Shown: piece after piece, positions 38,824 through 48,530 of the stretch
Position numbering within the stretch: the first letter of the stretch is position 1
Layout: the number at the start of each line of letters is the position of its first letter
Origin: DATCDE01 sp038252405
GTDB lineage: Bacteria; Actinomycetota; Actinomycetes; Prado026
Assembly (NCBI GenBank): GCA_038252405.1
Contig: JBBSAJ010000009.1
Coordinates: forward strand, 1-64,000
DNA length: 64,000 bases
Direction of reading: 5' to 3'
Made by a program: the position numbers and the translations under genes
The notes under the pieces: model-generated
Seen by the model: the letters and a program-made list of their open reading frames with translations, nothing else
Database searches by the model: none
What the model was told of the DNA's origin: nothing

Positions 38824-40887
38824 CTACGGCACGCCCATGGTCGCGGCGTGCGTGCCGAGCAGGCCGTACGGCGCGAGCAGGTCCATGCCGTCGGGCGTGT
38901 TCAGGTAGCCGGCCCCGGAGCCGGCCACCCCGGTGTGCCCGTACTGCCACACCACCGTGTTCGTGGCCGGGTCGATCACGATGACCCGGTCGTTCCTGTC
39001 GTCGTTGACCATGACCATGCCGTTGGGCAGCGGCAGCGCGAGTGAGGGGTGCGACAGCCGCTTGGCTCCGGCGGGCTTGTACCGCCACAGCGGCCGGCCG
39101 GACCGGTCGAAGATCAGCACCTGGCCCGGCGTGGAGTAGTCGACGGTGAGGTACCGGCCCGCGCTGATCTCGTTGGTGTCGGACGGGTAGGCGACGTCGG
39201 GGACGTGCACCGACCAGCTCGACGTGCCGTCCAGGCCCAGCTCGGAGACGTACGCCCCGCCGATCTCGGTGACCAGGTAGTGGCCGTTGGCCATCGGGAA
39301 GGCACCGTTCGGGCTGCTGTAGCGGGTGGGTGGGGCGTGCCGACAGCTGCCCGGCAGGCCGTAGGACCGCTCCGCGGTGTGCGCTCCGGGGGCGACCAGC
39401 AGCACCCGGCAGTTCTTGATGTCGGCGATCAGCAGCTGCCCGTCCGGCAGCATCATCGCGTCGTCGGGGTTGTTCAGGTGGTTCGGTCCCGACCCGGGCG
39501 TGCCCGGGGTGCCGTAGCGGTAGACGATCCGGTGGGTCGCGATGTCGATGACCGAGACGACGTAGTCGTCCTCCTCGGTCGCGATGATCTCGCGGCCATC
39601 GGGGCTGAAGAACGCGTCGTCCGGGATCAGGAAGGTCTGCCCGGGGGCCAGGTCACCCGGCCGGGGGAACTGCCAGCGGAGCCGGCCCTGCGGGTCGACG
39701 ATGATCACCCGGTTGTTCGCCTTGTCGGCGATGAGGATCGGCCCGGGCAGCACCGACGGGTCGGAGCCGGCGGCCAGGTGGCCAGGGCCGGTCGCGGCCG
39801 GCAGCCAGTCGGGAGAGCCGACCGAGGCGCCGGCCGCGGAACCGGTCGTGGTACCGGTTGAGGACGACGCCACGGGAGCCGGAGCCGGCTCGACCAGCCG
39901 CAGGGTGACGACCGACGCCAGGGTGGTCGGGGTCTCCCCGCCCAGCAGGTAGCCGACGCCGTCGACGACCGACGCGCCCGAGTCGGAGACCCCCTGCGGC
40001 AGCCGGCCGGCCGAGGTGACGGTGCGGTGCGCGGGGTCGAAGGCGAGCACGTCGGCGCTGCGCTGCTCGCCCTGGCCGGTGCGCCCACCGGCCAGGTAGA
40101 TCCGGTCGCCGAGGGCCAGGGCGGAGGCGTGGGCGACCGGGTGCGGCAGGTGGGCGACCACCGTGGCGGCCCCGGTCGACACGTCGACCAGCTGGACGTC
40201 GTCCACCGTCGTGCCGTTGTGCTCACCGCCGAACACCCACAGCTGGTTGCCGCTGACCGCCACCGCGGGGTAGCGGACCGTCACGGGCAGGGTGGCCGTG
40301 ACCGTGAAGTGCACGCCGTCCGTCGTGCGCAGCACGGCCGGCAGGTCGTGGCTGCCGTCGTACCCGCCGACCACGTACGCGGCGCCGTCCACGGTGGCTG
40401 CGGCCAGGTCAGCCCGCGGCTGGGGCAGCCGGCCGACCACGCTGCCGGTGCCCCCGGCGACGACCGACTGCACGGACGCCGTGGGCCCCGAGGTCCCGCC
40501 GCCGAAGACGAACCGGTGGCTCCCCACGGTCGACCCGCCGGCGTCGTGGCCGGCCTCGGCGAGCTGGCCCGGCTCGCTGGCCCGGCCGGTCACCGGGTTG
40601 ACCGCGTAGACGCTCGCGGTGGAGTGGTTGGCCGCGTCGAGGCCCCCCGCGACGAGCAGCAGGTGGCCGTCCGGCTGGACGACGGAGCGGGACACGGCCG
40701 CGGGCAGCTGCCAGTCGGCCGTGGCCACCTGCAGGACGAGCGGCCGGGCCGCCGTCGTGGCCGCCGGCCGGCTGGCTGACCGGCTTCCGGTCGTCGTCGG
40801 CGTCGAGGACCCGGCGCACGAGGTGAGCAGCAGCGCCGCGCCGACTGCGAGAGCGGGGCCGGCGGGGCGGAGGGAGGGCACGCGCAC
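38824..40887 (-). CDS. Lipoprotein with kelch-like and NHL-like beta-propeller halves
   Basis: The 687-residue protein has a signal peptide and lipobox LLLTSC (Cys near residue 24). The first half (about 60-340) has kelch-type repeats such as AAYVVGGYDGSHDLPAVLRT and IYLAGGRTGQG. After an SSTGTTTGSAAG linker, the second half (about 380-680) has propeller strands such as ILIADKANNRVIIVDPQGRLRWQFP and LLIADIKNCRVLLV. It is likely exposed on the outer face of the membrane; its ligand is unknown. GTG 40887 or 40881 may start it. Confidence 0.82.
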   Translation of the reverse strand: MRVPSLRPAGPALAVGAALLLTSCAGSSTPTTTGSRSASRPAATTAARPLVLQVATADWQLPAAVSRSVVQPDGHLLLVAGGLDAANHSTASVYAVNPVTGRASEPGQLAEAGHDAGGSTVGSHRFVFGGGTSGPTASVQSVVAGGTGSVVGRLPQPRADLAAATVDGAAYVVGGYDGSHDLPAVLRTTDGVHFTVTATLPVTVRYPAVAVSGNQLWVFGGEHNGTTVDDVQLVDVSTGAATVVAHLPHPVAHASALALGDRIYLAGGRTGQGEQRSADVLAFDPAHRTVTSAGRLPQGVSDSGASVVDGVGYLLGGETPTTLASVVTLRLVEPAPAPVASSSTGTTTGSAAGASVGSPDWLPAATGPGHLAAGSDPSVLPGPILIADKANNRVIIVDPQGRLRWQFPRPGDLAPGQTFLIPDDAFFSPDGREIIATEEDDYVVSVIDIATHRIVYRYGTPGTPGSGPNHLNNPDDAMMLPDGQLLIADIKNCRVLLVAPGAHTAERSYGLPGSCRHAPPTRYSSPNGAFPMANGHYLVTEIGGAYVSELGLDGTSSWSVHVPDVAYPSDTNEISAGRYLTVDYSTPGQVLIFDRSGRPLWRYKPAGAKRLSHPSLALPLPNGMVMVNDDRNDRVIVIDPATNTVVWQYGHTGVAGSGAGYLNTPDGMDLLAPYGLLGTHAATMGVP

Positions 40888-40989
40888 GAGCCAAGAGTGT
40901 CGCCGTCGGCGGGTCAAGGCCAGGTAAACCGGCGACCTCACCGGCGCGTCGCCCTGCAGGGCGACCGCTCCGGCGCCGATACGTCCGGC

Positions 40990-41370
40990 ATGAGCCTGTT
41001 GCGACCCGTCGGACCGGTGCTGGTCGCCGGCTGCCTGCCCCTCCTCGCCGGCTGTGGGGGGAACCCCGCCCAGCAGGTGGCGGACACCGTCGTGTCCCAG
41101 GTGTCGACGGCCCACCGGACCGAGGTCGTGGCGGCGCTGGCGGGGGATGCGCAGGCGCTGGCCGGCTACCAGGCGACGAACGGCACGCTGCCCGCCGGCC
41201 AGGCCGAGTTCGCGGCCATCCCGGGGGTGGAGCGGCCGGGGGTGAGCGTCACCTACACGGCATCCGGCAGTGGCTGGTGCCTCGTCGGGACCTCCACCGC
41301 CCAGCCGCCGTCCACCGTGGTGTGGACCCAGAACGGGCCGCAGCCGGCCGGGGTGACGCGCTGTCCCTGA
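40990..41370 (+). CDS. Small secreted lipoprotein
   Basis: The 126-residue product has a signal peptide MSLLRPVGPVLVAGCLPLLA ending in the lipobox LLAGC (Cys at residue 22). The mature part contains YQATNGTLPAGQAEFAAIPGVERPGVSVTYTASGSGWCLVG, which recalls the soluble part of pilin-like or secreted actinobacterial proteins, plus two Cys (GWCLVG, TRCP) that may pair. No family is certain. It lies 102 bp from the divergent propeller lipoprotein. Confidence 0.7.
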   Translation: MSLLRPVGPVLVAGCLPLLAGCGGNPAQQVADTVVSQVSTAHRTEVVAALAGDAQALAGYQATNGTLPAGQAEFAAIPGVERPGVSVTYTASGSGWCLVGTSTAQPPSTVVWTQNGPQPAGVTRCP

Positions 41371-41398
41371 GCAATTGGAAAGATCTTGGGAGAACCGC

Positions 41399-41427
41399 TT
41401 GCGCGGCGCCCCCAGGCCCGATAGACA
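41399..41427 (+). promoter_or_regulatory. Sigma70-type promoter of the candidate RNA
   Basis: TTGCGC at 41399-41404 and TAGACA at 41422-41427 are separated by exactly 17 bp; TAGAC(T/A)-type -10 boxes are seen at strong actinobacterial promoters. Transcription would begin near 41433. Confidence 0.4.
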
Positions 41428-41432
41428 TCTCC

Positions 41433-41769
41433 CACGTCACCGGCGAAATCGGTGAGCGAGCAAGGGGAGACCCGAGCAACCGCAACGGCTGAGGAGACTC
41501 GGCTGGCGTGGGCGAAGCGCGAGCAGGTGACGTGCCGGACGGAGACCGGGGCACCACGCCGAAGGGGCAACCCGACGGCCTGCGGATGACGACGCAGCCG
41601 GTGCAGACGGACCGCGAGGCGCAGGCTGTGAAGCCGCGAAGCACCTGGGTGACCAGGAGCGACGCGAACCGGACGTCATGTCGGTGCCACGCACGGCTGG
41701 GCAACCGGTCGTCTGAGGCGAAAGCGGCCGCGACAAGGCCCCGCGAACTCATACTTCGCGGGGCCTTGT
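41433..41769 (+). ncRNA. Candidate structured small RNA (possibly Ms1/6S-like)
   Basis: Between the lipoprotein and the PAC2 gene lie 445 bp without a convincing coding frame. A promoter-like pair stands at 41399-41427 and a strong terminator ends the block. Near the predicted 5' end CACGTCACC (41433-41441) pairs perfectly with GGTGACGTG (41526-41534), enclosing smaller stems such as CCGAG/CTCGG. Repeated GCGAAGC- and GCGAACC-type loops suggest further hairpins. The predicted length is about 335 nt. The length and promoter type fit the actinobacterial Ms1 RNA class that binds RNA polymerase, but I cannot confirm the family; it is not tmRNA or RNase P RNA. Confidence 0.45.
41733..41769. terminator. 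Strong bidirectional intrinsic terminator
   Basis: Perfect 15-bp stem ACAAGGCCCCGCGAA (41733-41747) with its complement (41755-41769) and a 7-base loop, followed by TTGATGTT. It lies between the candidate RNA and the convergent PAC2 gene and can serve both. Confidence 0.9.
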
Positions 41770-41815
41770 TGATGTTCTACCGGTTCGGGTGGGCGCGGTG
41801 TGGCAGCGACACGCC

Positions 41816-42727
41816 TCACCCGTCGGTGGAGTCGCCCCGCTCGTGCCGCTCGGACAGGAACCGCTCGAGCTCGGCGCCGAGCTCGTCGGCGGTCGGCAGC
41901 CGGGTGGACGGGTCGGCCAGCAGGTCACGGTGGTCGGACGTGAAGCTGTCGTACTGCTCCTCCAGGCCCTGGACCACAGCGGCGACCTCGGGCGACTGCG
42001 CCACCTGCGCGTCGATCTCCCCGCGGACCGTGTCAGCGGCCGTGCGCAGCACGTCGGTGGGCAGGGACAGCCCGCTGACCGCGGTCACGGACTCCAGCAG
42101 GACGGCGGCGGACAGCGGGTAGTCCAGCTGGGCCACGTAGTGCGGCACGTGAGCGGCAAAGCCGACGGCGTCCAGCCCGTGCTGGCCGAGCCGATACTCC
42201 AGCAGGTGCCCCACGCTCGCCGGGACGGTCACCGTGTTGACCCACGGCTGGAACCCGGAGACGAGCTGCTTGCGGGTCGCGTGGGCGGTGACCCCGACCG
42301 GCCGGGTGTGCGGCACCGCCATCGGGATCGCGTTCAGGCCGACCGTGAGCCTGACGTTCAGCTGCGCGACAACGCCGCGGACGGCGGCGATGAACCGCTC
42401 CCACTGGACGTCCGGCTCGGGACCGTCGAGCAGCAGGAACGGGACGCCGACCGAGTCCCACACCAGCCGGACCACCAGCTGGGGCTCCTCGTAGTGCTCC
42501 CAGTGGTCCTCTACGAACAGCATGGGCGGACGCCGGGAGCGGTAGTCGATCAGCTGGTCCACGTCGAAGGTGGCGACCACCCGGTGGTCCAGCGTCGCGA
42601 GCAGGTGCTCCCGGACCAGCCGAACCGCGCCCCCGGCGTCGATGAAGCCGCTGAGGGCCTGGACCAGGACCGGCCGGTCCAGCTCGGGTCGGTCCGGCTC
42701 GAGTCGGTACAGCTCTGCTGGTGCCAT
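41816..42727 (-). CDS. PAC2-family protein
   Basis: The 303-residue product matches the PAC2 (proteasome assembly chaperone-like, COG2047-type) family: LVQALSGFIDAGGAVRLVREHLLATL, VATFDVDQLIDYRSRRPPMLF and DGPEPDVQWERFIAAV. Actinobacterial members are conserved but of unclear role. A C-terminal acidic helical region (about 230-300) follows. ATG 42727 begins the conserved segment; an in-frame ATG nine bases upstream is possible. It lies downstream of the sigma factor gene in the same direction. Confidence 0.85.
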   Translation of the reverse strand: MAPAELYRLEPDRPELDRPVLVQALSGFIDAGGAVRLVREHLLATLDHRVVATFDVDQLIDYRSRRPPMLFVEDHWEHYEEPQLVVRLVWDSVGVPFLLLDGPEPDVQWERFIAAVRGVVAQLNVRLTVGLNAIPMAVPHTRPVGVTAHATRKQLVSGFQPWVNTVTVPASVGHLLEYRLGQHGLDAVGFAAHVPHYVAQLDYPLSAAVLLESVTAVSGLSLPTDVLRTAADTVRGEIDAQVAQSPEVAAVVQGLEEQYDSFTSDHRDLLADPSTRLPTADELGAELERFLSERHERGDSTDG

Positions 42728-42801
42728 GTCGGCCATCCAACCAGCAGCGGCGGACCGATGGCGGCGCCGGCCGAGCACCGCTCAGCCGGCCCGTGCCGGT
42801 C

Positions 42802-43779
42802 TCAGCTCGCCCAGGCGAGCAGGCCGGCGTTGAGCGCCGGGTCTCGCAGCTGGCGCATCGCCTCCCGCTCCAGCTGACGCACCCGTTCCCTGGACAGCCC
42901 GAGCACCTCGCCGATCTCGGACATGGTCCGCGCCTTGCCGTCGGTCAGCCCGTAGCGCAGCCGCACGATGGTGGCCTCCCGCTCCGGCAGCCGCTCGATG
43001 GCGCGGGACAGCTCGGCCAGCATCTGCTGGCTCTCCAGTGCCGCAGTCGGCGGGGTGTCGTCGCCGGGGACGACCAGGTCGGCCAGCGCGGTGTCCCCGT
43101 CGTCCCCGACCGGGGTGTCCAGGCTGACCGTCTCGCGACCGACCCGGCGCAGCTCCTCGACCCGGGTCACCTCGTGGCCGGTGGCCTCGGCGATCTCCTC
43201 GACCGTCGGGGTGCGGCCGAGCGACTGCAGCAGCTCGCGCTCGGCCCGGCCCACCTTGGCGACCTCGGTGGCGATGTGCACGGGCAGCCGGATGGTGCGC
43301 CCGTTCTCGGGCAGCCCGCGACCGATGGCCTGCCGGACCCACCAGGTCGCGTACGTCGAGAACTTGTAGCCCTTGCGGTAGTCGAACTTCTCCACGGCGC
43401 GGATCAGACCCAGGTTGCCCTCCTGGACGATGTCCAGGAACGGCACCCCGCTGTGCCCGTACCTCTTGGCGATCGAGACCACCAGCCGGAGGTTGGCCCG
43501 GACCATGCGGTTCTTCGCGGCGTCGCCGTCGACGACCAGCAGGTCGAGCTCGGCCCGGCGCTTGGCGGTGGCCTTGATCTCGCCGGCCGCGGCCTGCCGG
43601 AGCAGCTCGGCCGCGTAGACGCCGACCTCGATCCGCTGGGCCAGCTCGACCTCCTCCTCGGCGGAGAGCAGGGGAGTGCGGCCGATGCCGTCCAGGTAGA
43701 CGCGGACGAGGTCAGCGGTGGGGGCGGGTTCGTCGAGGTCGCTGGTGGAGACGGCGGTCGGGGCGTCGAGGGTCGACAT
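42802..43779 (-). CDS. Group 2 sigma-70 factor (SigB/HrdD-like)
   Basis: The 325-residue protein carries sigma region 1.2 (DLVRVYLDGIGRTPLLSAEEEVELAQRI) and region 2 (NLRLVVSIAKRYGHSGVPFLDIVQEG with the -10 readers KFSTYATWWVRQAI). It also has region 3 (RLPVHIATEVAKV) and region 4 with helix-turn-helix RTMSEIGEVLGLSRERVRQLE. The N-terminus is short and lacks region 1.1, as in non-essential SigB/HrdD-type factors rather than the primary sigma. It controls stationary-phase or stress transcription in relatives. Confidence 0.93.
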   Translation of the reverse strand: MSTLDAPTAVSTSDLDEPAPTADLVRVYLDGIGRTPLLSAEEEVELAQRIEVGVYAAELLRQAAAGEIKATAKRRAELDLLVVDGDAAKNRMVRANLRLVVSIAKRYGHSGVPFLDIVQEGNLGLIRAVEKFDYRKGYKFSTYATWWVRQAIGRGLPENGRTIRLPVHIATEVAKVGRAERELLQSLGRTPTVEEIAEATGHEVTRVEELRRVGRETVSLDTPVGDDGDTALADLVVPGDDTPPTAALESQQMLAELSRAIERLPEREATIVRLRYGLTDGKARTMSEIGEVLGLSRERVRQLEREAMRQLRDPALNAGLLAWAS

Positions 43780-43889
43780 CGCGGGAAGGACCCCTCCTCA
43801 CGGGGTAGTCGTGCTGTGCTCGGTGAAACGCCACGACCCCGCGAAACGTTCCGTCCGACCCCTCGCTCAGTGATCTTCTTAGCGCTCTC

Positions 43890-44726
43890 TCAGGTCCGGG
43901 TTGCTCCCGTGGTGGGGACCGACCGCCCGTGGAACTGGTCCATCGAGGCGTGCACACCCAGCGTGTGGGCGATCGCGTCGAACCAGCGGGGCGGCAGCAG
44001 CTGCGCGGCGAAGGCGGCCCGCGCGAGCGGCGGCAGGATCACCCGCGGCTGGTTGCGCTCGACCGCGCTGATCACCCGTTCGGCGACCCGCTCCTCGCTG
44101 AGGATGGGCAGCAGCCATGGCAGCCGGGTGCTGGCCCCCTCGAACATGCCGGTGTCGATGAAGAACGGCAGCACCACGGTGGTCTGCAGCTTCGGTGCGG
44201 TGCGGGCCAGCTCCACCCGCAGCGACTCGGCGAAGCCGTACGCCGCGTGCTTGCTGGCGGCGTAGTCGACCAGCCGCGGGACTCCCATCGCGGCGGCTAT
44301 CGACGCGATGGTCACGATGTGTCCGCGGGAGCGGGCCACCATGCCCGGGAGCACCGCCCGGGTGCACCAGAACGGGGCCAACGCGTTGACCGCCATGACC
44401 CGCTCGATCTGCTCGTCCGTGAGGTCGAGCAGGTCGGCCCCGGCCACCACGCCGGCGTTGTTGACCAGGACGTCGACGCCGCCGTGCCGCCGTTCGGCCG
44501 TGGCCGCGGCCGCGGCGACCGCCCGCCGGTCCGTGACGTCGACCACCTGGACGGTCGCGGCCGGCCCGGCCCGTCCGGAGTCGTCGACCAGCCGGTCCAG
44601 TCCGGCCGGGTCGAGGTCCCAGCCCTCGACCCGGGCGCCGCGCTCGGCGGCGAGCAGCGCCATCCGGCGCCCGATCCCCGACGCGGCCCCGGTGACCAGC
44701 ACGACTCGGTCTCTCAGCTCGGACAT
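43890..44726 (-). CDS. Short-chain dehydrogenase/reductase
   Basis: The 278-residue SDR has the cofactor motif VTGAASGIGRRMAL, NNAG (VNNAGVVAG) and the active-site Ser and YxxxK (VDYAASKHAAYG). The region RLPWLLPILSEERVAERVISAVERNQPRVILPP is typical of a membrane-associated lipid- or sterol-type SDR subgroup. NAD(P)-dependent oxidation or reduction of a lipid substrate is plausible. The start at 44726 has a GGAGGCAGC-type site just upstream. Confidence 0.9.
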   Translation of the reverse strand: MSELRDRVVLVTGAASGIGRRMALLAAERGARVEGWDLDPAGLDRLVDDSGRAGPAATVQVVDVTDRRAVAAAAATAERRHGGVDVLVNNAGVVAGADLLDLTDEQIERVMAVNALAPFWCTRAVLPGMVARSRGHIVTIASIAAAMGVPRLVDYAASKHAAYGFAESLRVELARTAPKLQTTVVLPFFIDTGMFEGASTRLPWLLPILSEERVAERVISAVERNQPRVILPPLARAAFAAQLLPPRWFDAIAHTLGVHASMDQFHGRSVPTTGATRT

Positions 44727-44753
44727 CGGGGCTGCCTCCTGGGTGGTGGGTCC

Positions 44754-44780
44754 GGCGGGTCAGGCGGGTCAGGCGGGTCA
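44754..44780. repeat. 9-bp tandem repeat forming triple stop codons
   Basis: Three perfect copies of GGCGGGTCA follow each other, plus a partial fourth. On the minus strand they read TGA CCC GCC three times in the frame of the 100-residue gene, so its stop is followed by two further in-frame stops. Confidence 0.8.
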
Positions 44781-45076
44781 GGCGGTCGGGCCGAGCTCGT
44801 CGTCGAGCCGCTGCGGCCAGTCCGGGTGGGCCAGCTCGGCTTCGACGAGCAGCTCCCCGGGGTGGTCGTTGGCCAGCTCGACGGCCCGCACCAGCCCGGA
44901 CAGCTCCCCGCCGGCGGCCAGCACGACCGCGGCGACGATGCGCTCGGGGTCGGGGTCGTCGGCCCGGAGCCGGGACAAGATGTCGTCCACCAGCTGGAAC
45001 TCGCCGGGGAAGTCCTGCTGCACCCGGTGCTCCACCCGTGGGGTGAGGCCGGTCCGGTGCATCGGCTGCTCGGTGC

Positions 45077-45080
<4 letters not shown>
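44778..45080 (-). CDS. Hypothetical protein of 100 residues linked to pgm
   Basis: The product contains EHRVQQDFPGEFQLVDDILSRL and DPDPERIVAAVVLAAGGELSGLVRAVELANDHPGELLVEAELAH; it looks like a soluble, mixed helical protein without a recognised family. Its ATG overlaps the phosphoglucomutase stop (ATGA), so it is translated from the same message. A tandem repeat of in-frame stops ends it. A regulatory or accessory role in sugar phosphate metabolism is only suggested by context. Confidence 0.65.
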
Positions 45081-46741
<1,661 letters not shown>

Positions 46742-46789
46742 CCGGTCATCCTGGGTGGGTGCGCGCCCGGATGTCCACGCCCCCCTCCC

Positions 46790-46937
46790 GCATGAAGGTG
46801 CCCTTCTGTGCGTGTGCTCGCACAAGTACGCCCTTCATGGACGCCGGGGGTGCCGCGCTGCTCGTCGTCCCCGACGGCTTCGCCGACAGTGAAAGGCGTG
46901 TTGCTGCGACGATGCGCCCAGAAGGTGCCCTTCATGC
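46790..46937. repeat. Bipartite palindromic element, family 1, copy F
   Basis: The 148-bp element has ends GCATGAAGGTGCCCTTCTG and, inverted, AGAAGGTGCCCTTCATGC. The inner left unit is TGTGCGTGTGCTCGCACAAG and pairs with itself. It lies between the aldolase end (stop begins 3 bp away) and the pgm start, so it may also lie in the pgm promoter region. Confidence 0.85.
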
Positions 46938-46939
46938 GG

Positions 46940-47869
46940 TCAGCTGGGCCGGGTCGTGGCATGGATGTCCATGACCGCGTGCAGCAGGTCGACGGCCTCG
47001 TCGTGCGGACGCTGGAACGAGTTGCGCCCCATGATCGTCCCGAAGCCGCCGCCCAGGGCGGTCTGCCGGTTCTCCTCGAGCACCTGCTCGGTGCCCTTGG
47101 CGGCGCCGCCGGAGAAGATGACGATGCGGCGTCCGGCGAAGGCGGACTGGACGACGTGTCGGACCCGGTCGGCGAGGGTGTCGAGGGGGACGCCGGCGGC
47201 CTCCAGCGCGGTGCGCGCGGCGTCGGACTCGATGTGCGCGGCCGGCGGCTTCACCTTGATGATGTGGGCGCCGAGCTGCGCGGCGATCTGGGCGGCGTAG
47301 GCGACGACGTCGACAGCGGTCTGGCCCTCCTTGGACACACCGGAGCCGCGCGGGTAGGACCACACGACGACGACCAGCCCGGCGGCCTTGGCCTCGGCGG
47401 CGACGGCACGCAGCTCCTCGTACATCGCGTTCCGCCCGGCCGACCCCGGGTAGATGGTGAAGCCGACCGCGCTCGCACCCAGTCTCAGCGCGTCGGCGAC
47501 GCTGGCGTTCAGGGCCGGCACCGGGTCGGGGCCGGAGTACAGCGAGTCGGAGTTGTTCAGCTTGAGGATCAGCGGCAGCTGGCCGGCGTACTCCGCGGCG
47601 GCCGCCTCGATCGACCCGAGCGGCGCCGCGTGGGCGTTGCAGCCGGCGTCCAAGGCCAGCTGGAAGTGGTAGCGCGGGTCGTAGCCGGCCGGGTTGGGCG
47701 CGAAGCTGCGACCGGGACCGTGCTCGAACCCCTGGTCGACCGGGAGGATGACCAGTTTGCCGGTGCCGCCGAGCCGGCCGTGGCTCAGGATGCGGTGCAG
47801 GTTGGCCAGGGTCCCCGGCGTGTTGCCGTCGTACCAGGACAGGATCTCGCGGACGCGGTCGGTGGTCAT
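46940..47869 (-). CDS. Class I (DhnA-type) fructose-bisphosphate aldolase
   Basis: The 309-residue TIM-barrel protein shows LVILPVDQGFEHGPGRSFAPNP, LPLILKLNNSDSL, GFTIYPGSAGRNAMYEELRAVA, VVVVWSYPRGSG and HIIKVKPPAAHI with the Schiff-base Lys candidate, then FSGGAAKGTEQVL. These are hallmarks of archaeal-type class I aldolase (FbaB/DhnA). It cleaves fructose 1,6-bisphosphate. ATG 47869 or 47881 starts it. It is enclosed with the cupin gene between elements F and G. Confidence 0.92.
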   Translation of the reverse strand: MTTDRVREILSWYDGNTPGTLANLHRILSHGRLGGTGKLVILPVDQGFEHGPGRSFAPNPAGYDPRYHFQLALDAGCNAHAAPLGSIEAAAAEYAGQLPLILKLNNSDSLYSGPDPVPALNASVADALRLGASAVGFTIYPGSAGRNAMYEELRAVAAEAKAAGLVVVVWSYPRGSGVSKEGQTAVDVVAYAAQIAAQLGAHIIKVKPPAAHIESDAARTALEAAGVPLDTLADRVRHVVQSAFAGRRIVIFSGGAAKGTEQVLEENRQTALGGGFGTIMGRNSFQRPHDEAVDLLHAVMDIHATTRPS

Positions 47870-47996
47870 GTCTCTCAGCATCGGCCGCCGACGCCGCCCG
47901 GGCATGAGGCCAATGTCCCTACGGCCGTGGCGAAGGACGGCCGTCGCGTGGTAGTCCGGTGGGAGTGCCCGTGCACCGACCCGATGGAGGATGCCG

Positions 47997-48401
47997 ATGA
48001 GCCCCAGCCTCCCCCCGCCGGCTCAGGGCCGTGACGACCTCGGCCACCTGATCCTGCTCGCCGCCGCCGACGTGGCGGCGATGCCCTGGGAGCCGCTGCG
48101 CGGGCTCGCGGGGGTGCACCACAAGGTGGTGTGGCAGTCCGGGGACACCGTGCTCGGCTTCATCCGGGTGGACCCGGGGGCGGTGAAGCCCGAGCACAGC
48201 CATCACGGCGCCCACCACCACATCCTGATCACCCAGGGCTCGGCGACCATGCTGGGTCGGCCGTTCACCGCGGGGGCGTACCTGTACATCCCGCCGGGCA
48301 CCCTGCACGAGGTGGCCGACGTCGGGCCCGAGGGCTGCACCTTCTTCTACACCTACCGCCCGGTGGAGATCGCCACAGCCAAGCCCCCCCGTCCCGCATG
48401 A
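47997..48401 (+). CDS. Cupin-domain protein
   Basis: The 134-residue product is a single cupin barrel. It has VDPGAVKPEHSHHGAHHHILITQGSATMLG with metal-ligand His residues and PFTAGAYLYIPPGTLHEVADVGPEGCTFFYTYRP as the second motif. Its role is unknown. GGAGG is six bases before ATG 47997. The stop codon TGA is the first codon after GCA of palindromic element G. It is divergent from the aldolase gene. Confidence 0.88.
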   Translation: MSPSLPPPAQGRDDLGHLILLAAADVAAMPWEPLRGLAGVHHKVVWQSGDTVLGFIRVDPGAVKPEHSHHGAHHHILITQGSATMLGRPFTAGAYLYIPPGTLHEVADVGPEGCTFFYTYRPVEIATAKPPRPA

Positions 48402-48523
48402 AGGGCACCTTCTGTGCGCACTGCCGCACAAACCCACCCTTCACGGACGCCGTCAACCCGCGACCCGCCGTCCGATGAAGGGTAGGAAGGTTCGGCCACG
48501 CGCACAGAAGGTGCCCTTCATGC
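48396..48523. repeat. Bipartite palindromic element, family 1, copy G
   Basis: The 128-bp element has ends GCATGAAGGGCACCTTCTG and the inverted counterpart to 48523. The left half hairpin pairs TGTGCG with CGCACA and TGAAGGG with CCCTTCA. It donates the cupin stop codon and separates that gene from the convergent methyltransferase. Confidence 0.85.
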
Positions 48524-48530
48524 GGGTGGG

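Noticed and set aside
41371..41815. tmRNA or RNase P RNA in the non-coding block
   Set aside because: There is no tRNA-like acceptor end or tag frame for tmRNA and no conserved P4/GAAAGUCCGG-type motif for RNase P.
42802..43779. Primary sigma factor
   Set aside because: The protein is only 325 residues and lacks the long N-terminal extension of primary actinobacterial sigma factors.
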